Positions 51,885-60,896 of a stretch of 64,000 nt of DNA are shown here, in pieces. The first letter of the stretch is position 1; each line of letters begins with the position of its first letter. Origin of the DNA: Paenibacillus taiwanensis DSM 18679 (GTDB taxonomy: Bacteria > Bacillota > Bacilli > Paenibacillales > Paenibacillaceae); NCBI RefSeq assembly GCF_000425125.1, contig NZ_AULE01000023.1, forward strand, positions 310,001-374,000, given 5' to 3'. The position numbers were made by a program, and so were the translations under genes. Below the pieces are notes generated by a model. It saw only the letters and a program-made list of their open reading frames with translations. It was not told the DNA's origin and did no database searches.

Positions 51885-52802
51885 ATGAAAACATGGACTA
51901 AATTTCTCGTGACAACTAGCCTGGTAGCTATGGTAGCGATACCGTTAACAGCAGGCGCTCAGGCGGTAAAGCCTATTTCTAGTGTTCCTGTCGAGAAGGT
52001 AGAGCAGGTTAAAGAGATAAGCAACACAGGGACAATCCAACAAATTGTCCACACTAAACAGGGTGCATATCTGATGTTTGCAAGTAACGAAGCCAAGCAA
52101 AATGAGGACTTGATTCGTCTGAATTTTAATAAGAATACTTTAGTAGTAGACCAGAATAGTAAAAAGGCGGACTTAATTGAAGCGTTGGAGAAAGGCTGGA
52201 AAGTAACGGCCAAATATGGCCCCGCAATGACAAAGAGTCTCCCACCACAAGCCTCCGCAACGAAATTTATCGTCGAGCGTGTAGAGGAGCTAAAAGCGAT
52301 TAAGTCAACAGGAGTCATTGCGGAAGCGAAGGATAACCGTCTAGTTGTAGTTGGAAACAGCCCTGTTATTCTTACTGTAACGGATGAAACAGTTATTACA
52401 GATGCTGCCGGTAAAAAGCTGGATAAGAGCGCGCTGAAATCCAACATGCGCATTGAAGCAGAGTACGGTCCGATGATGACGATGAGTATGCCGCCAATGA
52501 GTGGTGCCAAGAGCATCGTTGTATTAGGCGAAACGGCTCGTGTGGAAGGTGTGGTCGCTGAATCAGCGAAGCAAGAAAGCGACAATAGCCGTGTTCATAT
52601 TGACGTAAAAGCTGATGATAAGCGGGAAAATGATATCATATTAAACATAACCGATGAGACAAAGATCGTGGATGTATACGGACAAGAGCTTAAGACAAGC
52701 GATCTTACAAAAGGCGTCAAGGTGGTAGGCTTCCATTCGTTGATGACAACTAGATCAATTCCTGCGATAAGCAATGCGGTGCTTATTGTCGTTCAGCCGT
52801 AA
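51885..52802 (+). CDS. Exported protein of three tandem repeats with Met-rich motifs
   Basis: A 305-residue protein I do not recognise. It has a signal peptide (1-27, ending AQA) and three repeats of roughly 80 residues (about 47-133, 141-216, 220-305). Each is beta-rich, contains a line such as LTVTDETVITDAAGKKLDKSAL, and ends in a shared motif: YGPAMTKSLPP, YGPMMTMSMPP and, more diverged, FHSLMTTRSIP, each followed by a hydrophobic strand. Repeat 1 has lost the TDET part. The Met-rich turn could bind a metal or a ligand; that is a guess. GGAGGAG precedes ATG 51885. Monocistronic with its own terminator. Confidence 0.75.
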   Translation: MKTWTKFLVTTSLVAMVAIPLTAGAQAVKPISSVPVEKVEQVKEISNTGTIQQIVHTKQGAYLMFASNEAKQNEDLIRLNFNKNTLVVDQNSKKADLIEALEKGWKVTAKYGPAMTKSLPPQASATKFIVERVEELKAIKSTGVIAEAKDNRLVVVGNSPVILTVTDETVITDAAGKKLDKSALKSNMRIEAEYGPMMTMSMPPMSGAKSIVVLGETARVEGVVAESAKQESDNSRVHIDVKADDKRENDIILNITDETKIVDVYGQELKTSDLTKGVKVVGFHSLMTTRSIPAISNAVLIVVQP

Positions 52803-52819
52803 TAGAAGTGAGAATAGCA

Positions 52820-52859
52820 CAGCCCCAGCCGTTCAGTCAGTAACGGTTGGGGCTGTTTT
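52820..52859 (+). terminator. Terminator of the triple-repeat protein gene
   Basis: 14-bp stem (52820-52833 with 52842-52855, wobble in the middle) followed by TTTTG. Confidence 0.88.
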
Positions 52860-52986
52860 GCTCCGTTTGGCAACATAATATACAAAAAATGTTCGAATCG
52901 CATTGCGAACCGTCCACATACACATGCTATAATGGGTGATAAAACCACGACGCCATGTTGGCGCGTCATCTGGAGGATTAGAACTG

Positions 52987-54123
52987 ATGGGCATAACAAG
53001 TCGAGTCGATATGTACTTTACATTCGATTCCGCGGTTAATCTGCAGGAACTGCTCTGTGTGATGGAAAATGGTACGTGGGAACAATCATCAGAAGCGGTT
53101 CAAGAATGTTTTGACTTTTTGAGTATGGAAGAAGCAAGCGAAAGCAAGGCTACTTATTTGGTTCATCCGCTGCTTGACCTGTTATGTGTCCGTAATAAAT
53201 CTGTTGCCAAGGCTAATGTGCTGAACCGAATGACAGGATTGATGGTGCAGGATATGGATATATATCCTGATTTTGGCGTTACGCCGTCTATAGCGGCTGC
53301 AAGTCAACAGTCAAGCTGCCGCTACCAAGTGTGGCGCACGGCTATGATTGAACGGTTGGACGATTTGTTGGTGCTTCTGGAAGAAGATGAGGCAACAGCT
53401 GTCCAGACGATTTACGCGCTTCACCTGCTGCAATGTGAGGATGAACGCGTTGAGGCCGGACTGCTTGAGACGACCTTGCATACCAAATCGGCACGCATCC
53501 GATTGAATGGGTTGTTAGCCTTGACCGATTGGCGCCGCAGAGCCGGAAAGCCGTACAATCCCGCTATTGCATTCGGGCAGGCGCACAGTGATGCCCTTTA
53601 TGAAGCGATGCGGGCGGTCTGTATGTGCTTGACAGCAGGGCAGCAAGTAAGAGCCCACGATTGGTCGCACCTGCTAAGAGGTGTTGAACTGCCAAGAATT
53701 GATCGGATGACCTTCCCTTGGGCAGACGGTTCGCCAGCAGCTTGTTGCGCACAGGCGGCACGTATTGCTATGACTAGAATGGGTTGGGAACGAGATCAGC
53801 GCGCTTGGTGGTGGAAAGAATGTTTGAGTGAGACCGTTAAAGCGCATCGTCTGCGGTCACGGACGATTACGTGGGAATGCGGTCAAGCTGAAGTGCAATG
53901 GGATGAAGAATGGCTGCAATGGAATTGGAATGGACCGATGCTTATTGCAGACAATATGCTGCAATCGCTGTTTTTGGACGGAGAAGCGGTTGGTGCATTT
54001 CACGAGCAATGTACAGCAGTAAGAGAAGCACTAAAGGTACTCGCTCATCAGCAGATCGAATCACCGAACGCTTCCAAGTATGGTGTGAAGCATTTGCTGT
54101 ACCCATTGAATTTTAAAGTTTAA
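52987..54123 (+). CDS. Hypothetical protein, HEAT-like helical
   Basis: A 378-residue cytoplasmic protein without signal peptide or membrane segment that I cannot assign. The first 200 residues are helical and acidic, with Leu-rich repeats such as RLDDLLVLLEEDEATAVQTIYALHLLQ and ARIRLNGLLALTDW that suggest alpha-solenoid (HEAT-like) packing. The second half is rich in Trp and Cys (DQRAWWWKECLSE, AEVQWDEEWLQWNWNG). ATG 52987 has GGAGG 10 bases upstream; a frame open from 52936 has no site. Monocistronic; shares a terminator with the small gene that converges on it. Function unknown. Confidence 0.75.
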   Translation: MGITSRVDMYFTFDSAVNLQELLCVMENGTWEQSSEAVQECFDFLSMEEASESKATYLVHPLLDLLCVRNKSVAKANVLNRMTGLMVQDMDIYPDFGVTPSIAAASQQSSCRYQVWRTAMIERLDDLLVLLEEDEATAVQTIYALHLLQCEDERVEAGLLETTLHTKSARIRLNGLLALTDWRRRAGKPYNPAIAFGQAHSDALYEAMRAVCMCLTAGQQVRAHDWSHLLRGVELPRIDRMTFPWADGSPAACCAQAARIAMTRMGWERDQRAWWWKECLSETVKAHRLRSRTITWECGQAEVQWDEEWLQWNWNGPMLIADNMLQSLFLDGEAVGAFHEQCTAVREALKVLAHQQIESPNASKYGVKHLLYPLNFKV

Positions 54124-54146
54124 TTTGTGAAGCGCTTGTCGATAAT

Positions 54147-54182
54147 AAACTCCCCATGTGGCAATCCACATGGGAGTTTTTT
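54147..54182. terminator. Terminator after the hypothetical gene
   Basis: About 12-bp stem (54147-54160 with 54165-54178, one bulged C) and six T. It lies between two converging genes and may serve both. Confidence 0.82.
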
Positions 54183-54192
54183 CTATACAGGA

Positions 54193-54336
54193 TTAATCGC
54201 TTTTTTTTGGCTTTTGTTTAAAAGGGACGGCTGTTTTGGCCTGTTCTAACGTATCGTTTACAAATGCCATGTCTTGGTTTTTGGCTTTCATATTTGTTGA
54301 GCCGACGTAGTTGCCTTGATGAGTTTTATTTTCCAT
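54193..54336 (-). CDS. Small hydrophilic protein of 47 residues
   Basis: ATG at 54336 is preceded by AAAGGA with 8 bases spacing, and the frame stays open for 47 codons to TAA at 54195-54193. The product begins MENKTHQGNYVGSTNMKAKN and ends KQKPKKSD: no hydrophobic segment, rich in Lys, Asn, Gln and Thr, with neither Cys nor Trp. Composition is like small spore or stress proteins of Bacilli, but I see no diagnostic motif. It converges on the hypothetical gene at 52987-54123. Confidence rests on the good start site and unbroken frame. Confidence 0.55.
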   Translation of the reverse strand: MENKTHQGNYVGSTNMKAKNQDMAFVNDTLEQAKTAVPFKQKPKKSD

Positions 54337-54522
54337 AGTTAAGGTCCTTTCCTATACCGATTAAGCAAGAGCCCTTCCGGACTCGCTTAGCTTTAGTGTG
54401 GGAAGAGCAGGACCAAACTATGCGTACGGACGTGAATAAAGATAATAATTAAGATAAGAAGCACAGCTTTAAGTGGGTGAAAGTGAGGAATTTGCGAACA
54501 ACGGCTCATTAAAGTGAAAGTA

Positions 54523-54551
54523 TGGGCAATCTCTGCTGATTCTGATATAAT
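54523..54551 (+). promoter_or_regulatory. Sigma-A promoter with perfect -10
   Basis: TGGGCA (4 of 6), 17-base spacer, TATAAT. Start near 54558. Confidence 0.6.
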
Positions 54552-54557
54552 ACAAAA

Positions 54558-54619
54558 AGAGTGAAAAATTTCATTTTGAATCGAAAGTAATACATCTAGT
54601 CAATGGCTAGGTTTTTTTT
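54558..54619 (+). ncRNA. Predicted ~60-nt terminated transcript (small RNA or ychF leader)
   Basis: The promoter at 54523-54551 would start transcription near 54558, and a terminator ends it at about 54618. No start codon with a ribosome site lies between. It is either a small RNA or an attenuated leader of ychF, whose start is 170 bases further on. No known RNA family is recognised. Confidence 0.4.
54596..54619 (+). terminator. Terminator upstream of ychF
   Basis: 6-bp stem (54596-54601 with 54605-54610, one wobble), 3-base loop, then eight T at 54612-54619. Confidence 0.7.
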
Positions 54620-54786
54620 ATGTGGTTGGTTATAATGGTTAAGGAATTTTTTTTGTGGCAGGTAGGAAACGTCTGGATACGTTGTTAAAGAGACCGTAAT
54701 AATTCACTTCGTAAACACTCATAACCGTGAGATGGATAACGAATGTATGGAGATAACATATACGCAGCTGAGGAGTGGGATGGGAA

Positions 54787-55887
54787 ATGGCATTAAAAGC
54801 AGGAATCGTAGGTTTGCCTAATGTCGGGAAATCGACTTTGTTTAACGCAATAACACAAGCGGGTGCAGAATCTGCAAACTATCCATTTTGTACAATCGAT
54901 CCAAACGTAGGTGTGGTTGAAGTGCCAGATGAGCGTCTGGACAAATTAACAGAACTGGTAGTTCCGAACCGTACGGTACCGACTGCATTCGAATTTGTAG
55001 ATATCGCAGGACTTGTTCGCGGTGCAAGCAAAGGGGAAGGTCTAGGTAATAAGTTCCTTGCTCATATTCGCGAAGTAGATGCGATTGTACATGTGGTGCG
55101 CTGTTTTGAAGATGAGAACATTACACATGTGGACGGTAAAGTAGATCCAATTAGTGATATTCAAACTATTAATTTGGAATTAATTTTGGCTGACCTAGAG
55201 TCTGTCGAGAAGCGCCTTGATCGTACGAAGAAAAACATGAAGAGCGGCGACAAGAAATACGCGCTCGAAGCTTCTGTACTGGAGAAGCTAAAAGAGGCTT
55301 TATACGATGATAAGCCAGTTCGCAGCGTGGATCTTACAGAAGATGAAAAAGCGGCTGTTCGTGAACTGCATTTGTTGACTAGCAAGCCTGTTCTATATGC
55401 AGCCAATGTGAGTGAGGATGAAGTGGCCACAGCGGATAACAACCCTTATGTAGCCAAAGTCCGTGAATTTGCTGCTGAAGAGGGTGCAGAAGTTGTGCCG
55501 ATCAGTGCAAAGGTAGAGGCTGAGATTGCAGAGCTTGAGGGAGAAGATCGTACCATGTTCCTAGAGGAGCTTGGTCTTGAAGAATCCGGTTTGAACCGTC
55601 TGATCAAAGCTGCTTATCGCCTACTTGGTCTTTACACATACTTTACAGCGGGTGTGCAAGAAGTACGCGCATGGACGATCCGTAAAGGGATGAAAGCACC
55701 ACAAGCAGCGGGAGTGATCCATACGGACTTTGAGCGTGGATTTATCCGTGCGGAAGTGGTTTCCTTTGATGATTTGGTTGCAGGTGGCTCCATGAACGTA
55801 GTGAAGGAGCAAGGCAAGCTGCGTTTGGAAGGAAAAGAATATGTAGTTCAAGACGGTGACGTCATGCATTTCAGATTTAACGTCTAG
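54787..55887 (+). CDS. ychF: Redox-regulated ATPase/GTPase YchF
   Basis: A 366-residue OBG-family P-loop protein, the exact usual length. Seen: G1 [15 protein letters not shown] near 8-22, [20 protein letters not shown] near 69-88 with the G3 Asp, a coiled-coil helical insert at about 135-175, NVSEDE at the G4 position in place of NKxD (the reason the family prefers ATP), and a C-terminal TGS domain ([22 protein letters not shown]). It associates with ribosomes. ATG 54787 follows a GAGGAG site by 11 bases. The next gene is prfA. Confidence 0.96.
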   Translation: MALKAGIVGLPNVGKSTLFNAITQAGAESANYPFCTIDPNVGVVEVPDERLDKLTELVVPNRTVPTAFEFVDIAGLVRGASKGEGLGNKFLAHIREVDAIVHVVRCFEDENITHVDGKVDPISDIQTINLELILADLESVEKRLDRTKKNMKSGDKKYALEASVLEKLKEALYDDKPVRSVDLTEDEKAAVRELHLLTSKPVLYAANVSEDEVATADNNPYVAKVREFAAEEGAEVVPISAKVEAEIAELEGEDRTMFLEELGLEESGLNRLIKAAYRLLGLYTYFTAGVQEVRAWTIRKGMKAPQAAGVIHTDFERGFIRAEVVSFDDLVAGGSMNVVKEQGKLRLEGKEYVVQDGDVMHFRFNV

Positions 55888-56026
55888 CGATACTGTCGCT
55901 GCTGTTAGATCTGAATTTAACGGCTTACTTGATAAGGTAAGTTAACTATTGCTTGGAACCTACAGGATGTTCAGAAGCACGTTTTGTGTAGGTACATTGT
56001 AAACTATAAAGTGAGGTGACCCCCGT

Positions 56027-57103
56027 ATGATGTTAGATCGTTTGCAAGCATTGGCTGACCGTTATGAGAAGCTGAGCGAGCTGCTCTGTGACCCGGATGT
56101 TGCCAGCGACCCGAAGAAGCTGCGTGATTATTCCAAAGAGCAATCCGATTTGCAAGGCGCTTATGAAGCCTATATGGAATATAAAAATGTCATAAGTGAG
56201 CTTGAGGCGGCAAAAGCCATGATGCAAGAGAAATTGGACGATGAGATGCGCGACATGGTCAAAATGGAAATTGAGGACTTGAGCGGTCGTCAGAAGGAAT
56301 TGGAAGAGCGCATCCGTGTACTGCTGCTGCCTAAAGATCCTAATGATGATAAAAACGTCATTGTTGAGATCCGTGGAGCTGCGGGAGGAGACGAAGCAGC
56401 TTTGTTTGCGGCAGATTTGTACCGGATGTACACGCGATATGCGGATACACAAGGCTGGCGCACAGAGCTTATGGAAGCAAACATTAACGATCTGGGCGGC
56501 TTTAAAGAAGTTATCTTTATGATTAGCGGCAAAGGTGCATACAGCAAGATGAAGTACGAGAGCGGTGCTCATCGCGTACAACGTATTCCAGTAACAGAAT
56601 CAGGCGGACGTATTCATACCTCAACGTCAACCGTTGGTGTAATGCCTGAGATTGAAGACTTTGAAGTAGAAATACTTGACAAAGATATTCGTGTAGATAC
56701 GTTTTGTTCCTCCGGTGCTGGCGGACAGTCCGTTAATACGACGAAATCTGCGGTTCGTGTTACACACGTTCCGACAGGTATTATCGCAACATGTCAGGAC
56801 GGCAAGTCACAAAACGACAATAAGGCCAAGGCACTGCAAGTGCTGCGTGCACGTATTTATGATATTAAACGTCAGGAAGAAGAAGCGAAATCTGCGGCTG
56901 AACGTAAAAGCAAGGTCGGAACAGGGGATCGCAGTGAGCGGATTCGGACGTACAACTTTCCACAGAGCCGTGTGACGGATCACCGGATTGGTCTGACACT
57001 GCACAAGCTGGATCAAGTGTTGAACGGTGATATGGAAGATATCGTTCAAGCGCTGACGATTACCGAACAGGCGGAGCTTCTGGAGCGTGAGAATCAATTA
57101 TGA
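56027..57103 (+). CDS. prfA: Peptide chain release factor 1
   Basis: A 358-residue RF1. Seen: the N-terminal helical domain with coiled-coil, the codon-recognition tripeptide in [15 protein letters not shown] (PVT, the RF1 type PxT), and the peptidyl-tRNA hydrolysis loop [16 protein letters not shown] (GGQ). It reads UAA and UAG. ATG 56027, immediately followed by a second ATG, has GAGGTGA upstream. The prmC gene, whose product methylates the GGQ Gln, overlaps its stop by 4 bases, so the two are coupled. Confidence 0.97.
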   Translation: MMLDRLQALADRYEKLSELLCDPDVASDPKKLRDYSKEQSDLQGAYEAYMEYKNVISELEAAKAMMQEKLDDEMRDMVKMEIEDLSGRQKELEERIRVLLLPKDPNDDKNVIVEIRGAAGGDEAALFAADLYRMYTRYADTQGWRTELMEANINDLGGFKEVIFMISGKGAYSKMKYESGAHRVQRIPVTESGGRIHTSTSTVGVMPEIEDFEVEILDKDIRVDTFCSSGAGGQSVNTTKSAVRVTHVPTGIIATCQDGKSQNDNKAKALQVLRARIYDIKRQEEEAKSAAERKSKVGTGDRSERIRTYNFPQSRVTDHRIGLTLHKLDQVLNGDMEDIVQALTITEQAELLERENQL

Positions 57104-58023
57104 TTATGAGCGGTAATGGAGATGGAACGGAACGCCAGTTCCACCTTGAACTGCCGCTTACAATAAGGGAAGCCTGGTTACAGGCTTCTTCTTGTTTATG
57201 TGCAAGCGGCGTAGAGGATGGGCAGCACCATGCCGAGCTGTTGCTTCGGCATGTGCTTGGCTGGGGGCGAGCGGCTTACTTGAGCCGCCTCCAGGAGCTG
57301 CTTCCGGAAGCTGCGGCAGCAGCGTACGAAGCTATGATTGCGCGGCGATCACTTGGGGAGCCAACGCAATATATTATGGGCGAAGCCTATTTTTATGGGC
57401 TTCGGTTCGAAGTGTCCGCGGACGTCTTGATTCCGCGTCCAGAGACGGAGCTGCTTGTGGAGGCAGTGCTGGAAGAAGCGAAGCTGCTGTATGGCGAGCG
57501 GGCTTCATTGACAGCTGCTGATATTGGAACAGGCAGCGGAGCAATCGCTTGTACAATTGCGTATGAGCGTCCAGAATGGCAGCTGGTTGCAGTGGATATT
57601 TCTTTAGGTGCGTTGCAAATGGCGCAGCATAATGCAGCGCTGCTGCATGTGGATGAACGTATTGAGTGGCTGGAGGGCGACCTGATTATGCCGTTGCAGG
57701 GAAGGGTGCCTGTTGACATTTTAATCTCAAATCCCCCTTATATTCCCGAGTCCGATATGCGGGAGCTTCAACGTGAAGTCCGCGATTTTGAGCCACACAC
57801 AGCTCTTGTAGGAGGGGCGGATGGCTTAGACCCCTATCGGCGCATGATGGGAATGTTAGCGTATCTAAGTGAGCGTCCCCGCATGGTTGCCTTTGAGCTT
57901 GGGCAAGGACAAGCGCGTGAAGTGGCTGCCTTAGTTGAGCAGGCTGGCTATACAGAGAAGATTCGTATTGTTCAAGACTTGGCAGGAATTGAAAGACACG
58001 TAATCGGTATCAGGCCGTTATAA
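57100..58023 (+). CDS. prmC: Release factor glutamine N5-methyltransferase
   Basis: A 307-residue SAM-dependent methyltransferase: helical N-terminal domain with [17 protein letters not shown] near 87-103, SAM-binding [14 protein letters not shown] near 145 and the catalytic [11 protein letters not shown] near 210. It methylates the GGQ glutamine of release factors. The ATG at 57100 overlaps the prfA stop (ATGA). The first 20 residues (to about HLELPL) are extra compared with the usual start of this family; ATG 57106 is an alternative. Confidence 0.95.
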   Translation: MIMSGNGDGTERQFHLELPLTIREAWLQASSCLCASGVEDGQHHAELLLRHVLGWGRAAYLSRLQELLPEAAAAAYEAMIARRSLGEPTQYIMGEAYFYGLRFEVSADVLIPRPETELLVEAVLEEAKLLYGERASLTAADIGTGSGAIACTIAYERPEWQLVAVDISLGALQMAQHNAALLHVDERIEWLEGDLIMPLQGRVPVDILISNPPYIPESDMRELQREVRDFEPHTALVGGADGLDPYRRMMGMLAYLSERPRMVAFELGQGQAREVAALVEQAGYTEKIRIVQDLAGIERHVIGIRPL

Positions 58024-58341
58024 CAGCTAAGAAGGTGGTTGTTGCCGTGATAGGAGTAATGTTCTGTTTGCGATGCCAGCAGCCGTTGATCGCTCATTCA
58101 AATAACCGTTTCACTAATTAGTTGAGAGGGAATATAAGTGAATGAAACCGTGAGTTATACTGCATTTGATATTTTCCTTTTGATACGAAGGTTCAATTAT
58201 GGCCTTGGTGGATATAAGGGAAATATTCATCTTCAGTAGAGCTGGCGGTTTTTTTAATAGATTAATAGGTTTAGCTCGGTAAGGTTGGGGACATAATGAT
58301 GGCTAAGAGGCGCGCCCAACCTCACAAGGAGCATAACCGTC
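58024..58341 (+). other. Intergenic region before spoIIR
   Basis: No gene is supported. An 8-bp inverted repeat (58282-58289 with 58315-58322) frames GGGGACATAATG, which resembles a sigma-F -10 element; the matching -35 is poor. B. subtilis transcribes spoIIR from a sigma-F promoter, so this is the best candidate site here. Confidence 0.35.
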
Positions 58342-59106
58342 ATGCGTAATCGTAGACTGTTGCAGCTTATTCTGCTAAGTGTCATTTTAGCAGGAGCAAT
58401 GATGAGTTGGGACTTAACAACTGTATATGGATCACAGACAAGCAAAGGGAAGCAGCAATCGGAGCAGGATTCCTCCGTTATTCCTAGTGATGCTATTCGA
58501 CTTCGGATATTAGCTCATTCAGATTCGGAGCAGGACCAGAAGCTAAAACGAGAAGTTCGTGATCGGGTAGTAGAGCAGATGAATTTATGGTTAGGCGATA
58601 GTGATCTTCCGCAGACTCGAGCACAGGCGAGAGAATGGATTCAGTCCCATATGGATCAATTACACGAAATCGCACAACAAGTTGTAAAAGAGAGTGGCAA
58701 GTCGTATGGAGTCATCGCAGAGCTGAAGGAAGTTCCTTTTCCTGCTAAAATATATGGTGGTCGTGTTTATCCGGCTGGTAGGTATGAAGCACTACGTATT
58801 ACGCTTGGCGAAGGTAAAGGCCAGAACTGGTGGTGTGTGTTGTTTCCTCCTCTCTGCTTTGTAGATGGTGAGCAAGGAACTGCTATTGCCAAAGCTTCAG
58901 ATCAACGCGAAGATACGACCTCGGTGAAGAAATCCAAGACTGATGAGAAAAATGTGAAGCAAAGCACTCCGAATAAGCAAACGGGCAGTGCGCTGCCAAT
59001 TGAGGGTTCAGCAGGCGATGAGAAAGAAGTGCGTTTTTTCTTGTGGGATATGTTTGCTGCACTTGGCAACTGGATCGGAAATTTGTTTTACGCACTTTTT
59101 GGTTAA
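58342..59106 (+). CDS. spoIIR: Stage II sporulation protein R
   Basis: A 254-residue exported protein that in Bacilli is made in the forespore and triggers SpoIIGA-dependent processing of pro-sigma-E in the mother cell. Seen: a signal peptide or anchor (residues 6-29), the conserved core IRLRILAHSDSEQDQKLKREVRD near 51-73, ARIYGG-like AKIYGGRVYPAGRYEALRI near 134-152, and GQNWWCVLFPPLCFVDG near 159-175. After it comes a polar Lys/Ser linker and a hydrophobic C-terminus (FFLWDMFAALGNWIGNLFYALFG). AAGGAG lies 10 bases before ATG 58342. Its presence marks the organism as a spore former. Confidence 0.95.
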   Translation: MRNRRLLQLILLSVILAGAMMSWDLTTVYGSQTSKGKQQSEQDSSVIPSDAIRLRILAHSDSEQDQKLKREVRDRVVEQMNLWLGDSDLPQTRAQAREWIQSHMDQLHEIAQQVVKESGKSYGVIAELKEVPFPAKIYGGRVYPAGRYEALRITLGEGKGQNWWCVLFPPLCFVDGEQGTAIAKASDQREDTTSVKKSKTDEKNVKQSTPNKQTGSALPIEGSAGDEKEVRFFLWDMFAALGNWIGNLFYALFG

Positions 59107-59243
59107 TAAATTGCCCTATCCCTAAGTTAAGTCGTTATAGGATCAGAATTGATGCTTATCGTAGATTGCACTTATCGTGTATAATAATTAAGTATATAGC
59201 TTGAATTTGTTAATCAATGAAGAACCTTTATATAAATACGAAA

Positions 59244-59279
59244 AAAGGAGATGTCGAACCCCTGTCGGCATCTTCTTTC
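59244..59279 (+). terminator. Terminator between spoIIR and ywlC
   Basis: 13-bp stem (59244-59256 with 59266-59278, wobbles included) with AAAAAA on the left and TTCTTTC on the right, able to work in both directions. It rules out an earlier ywlC start at 59217. Confidence 0.65.
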
Positions 59280-59300
59280 ATTGCTAAGGACGGAGTTAAG

Positions 59301-60740
59301 ATGAACGATATGGGACGGCCACAATATGATCAAGCTGCGTCACAGCTAAATACACGTTGCTGGTCATTAGCAGAACAGACGGCAAGCGAGCAGGAGCAAG
59401 CTATTCAAACAGCAGCCCAACTGCTAGCACAGGGCCAGACAGTAGCTTTTCCTACGGAGACTGTATATGGACTTGGGGCAGATGCCACGTCAACGAGGGC
59501 AGTTGAACAAATATTTTACGCTAAAGGACGTCCGTCGGATAATCCTTTAATCGTCCATATAGCGGACCAAGCTGAGGTAGAGCAGCTAGTAGAGCCTTAC
59601 AACGAATTGGTGAGCCGCTTGATGGAGCGCTTTTGGCCAGGACCTTTGACGTTAGTGCTGCCTGTACGTCAAGGCGCAGTATCACCTAAAGTGACGGCAG
59701 GGCTCACAACTGTTGCTGTTCGTATGCCGGATCATGAGGTTGCGAGGCGGCTTATACGCGCGGCGGGACGTCCGATTGCCGCGCCAAGCGCCAATCGATC
59801 AGGACGCCCGAGTCCGACAACAGCAGCACATGTGCTGGAGGACTTGGACGGACGCATAGCAGGTATTGTAGACGGAGGGCCAACAGGCGTAGGTGTAGAG
59901 TCAACGGTAGTAGAGGTGGACGGTGATCGTGTGCACGTGCTTCGTCCAGGCGGTATTACGATAGCGATGCTGCAAGAGCTTTGTTTGCAGGTAACGATTG
60001 ATCCGGCAGTTGACCCAGCTGGAGGTATGCTGCACCCTGTTCTGATAGAGCAGGAGCTGGGAACGTACAAGTCTACAACTGTAACCTCAAATGTAGCCTC
60101 AGATGTGGATTCAATTAAGGATTCCATTGAGAATTCAGCTGTGACGGCACCAAAGGCTTTAAAGCGTGATATTCCAGTAACAGCAGCTGCGTCAAGCGCC
60201 GAGCCTATTTTAGAACAAAGTGTTATATCAGAAGACGTCCTATCAGTGGCGTCAGATCGTGATGTATCGAGCTCTTCTGGAGACGAGTCTGATATAGAGC
60301 TATTGGCTAGTGAATGTGTCAACACTAACGCTGCTCACACTGCTGTTCCTCTTGAGGCTCCGCGTTCACCTGGAATGAAGTATACACACTACGCGCCGAC
60401 GGGTGTTATGCGTATTGTGCAGGGTGACTCTGCCGACGCTGTGTCGGCCTATATACAGGCCGACATTGCCGACGCCAAGCGCCGCGGAGAAACGACTGGC
60501 ATCCTCACGTTTCGCGAGCATGCCGGCCAGTATCGCGCCGATGTTGTTGCAGAGTTGGGCAGCTTAAGCGAGCTCAATCAAGCTGCCCAACTGCTATATA
60601 GTGCTTTGCGTCGCTTCGATGACGCTGGCATTACCTACATTCTTGCGGAGGCTTGCCCAACCGAAGGAATCGGGCTCGCGGTCATGAACCGCCTTGTAAA
60701 AGCGGCGGGACACCGCATTGTTCAAGTTCCATCAAGCTAA
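59301..60740 (+). CDS. ywlC: Threonylcarbamoyl-AMP synthase (Sua5/YwlC) with a long linker
   Basis: A 479-residue enzyme making threonylcarbamoyl-AMP for the t6A37 modification of tRNA. The TsaC/YrdC domain at about 30-215 has VAFPTETVYGLGADATS, KGRPSDNPLIVHI and APSANRSGRPSPT; the C-terminal Sua5 domain starts at SPGMKYTHYAPTG near 356. Between them residues about 253-355 form a Ser/Asp/Val-rich linker roughly 100 residues long, where family members have some 20-30. The start at 59301 is chosen for GGAG 5 bases before it and because a terminator lies upstream. Neighbour order matches ywlC of B. subtilis. Confidence 0.93.
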   Translation: MNDMGRPQYDQAASQLNTRCWSLAEQTASEQEQAIQTAAQLLAQGQTVAFPTETVYGLGADATSTRAVEQIFYAKGRPSDNPLIVHIADQAEVEQLVEPYNELVSRLMERFWPGPLTLVLPVRQGAVSPKVTAGLTTVAVRMPDHEVARRLIRAAGRPIAAPSANRSGRPSPTTAAHVLEDLDGRIAGIVDGGPTGVGVESTVVEVDGDRVHVLRPGGITIAMLQELCLQVTIDPAVDPAGGMLHPVLIEQELGTYKSTTVTSNVASDVDSIKDSIENSAVTAPKALKRDIPVTAAASSAEPILEQSVISEDVLSVASDRDVSSSSGDESDIELLASECVNTNAAHTAVPLEAPRSPGMKYTHYAPTGVMRIVQGDSADAVSAYIQADIADAKRRGETTGILTFREHAGQYRADVVAELGSLSELNQAAQLLYSALRRFDDAGITYILAEACPTEGIGLAVMNRLVKAAGHRIVQVPSS

Positions 60741-60896
60741 GCTTTAGTGGTTGAGCAAGTATGCAGCATGATAGGCGCTGTTACAGAGCTACAGGGGCGC
60801 TGACGATTGCCATTTTCCACAACCTTAGATGAAGGTATGTTTGCTTCCTTGACCGCATACGTTGATAATAACGCTAGGACAAGGAGAGACAAAACC

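Larger units (their letters stand above)
54337..54786. other. Region between the small gene and ychF
   Basis: Contains a sigma-A promoter (54523-54551), a predicted short transcript ended by a terminator at 54596-54619, and no other gene. An imperfect long-range complement (GGTCCTTTCC near 54342 with GGAAGAGCAGGACC near 54400) is of unclear meaning. Confidence 0.5.

Noticed and set aside
60740-60896. Manganese (yybP-ykoY) riboswitch before mntP
   Set aside because: The short gap lacks the conserved internal loop sequences of that element.
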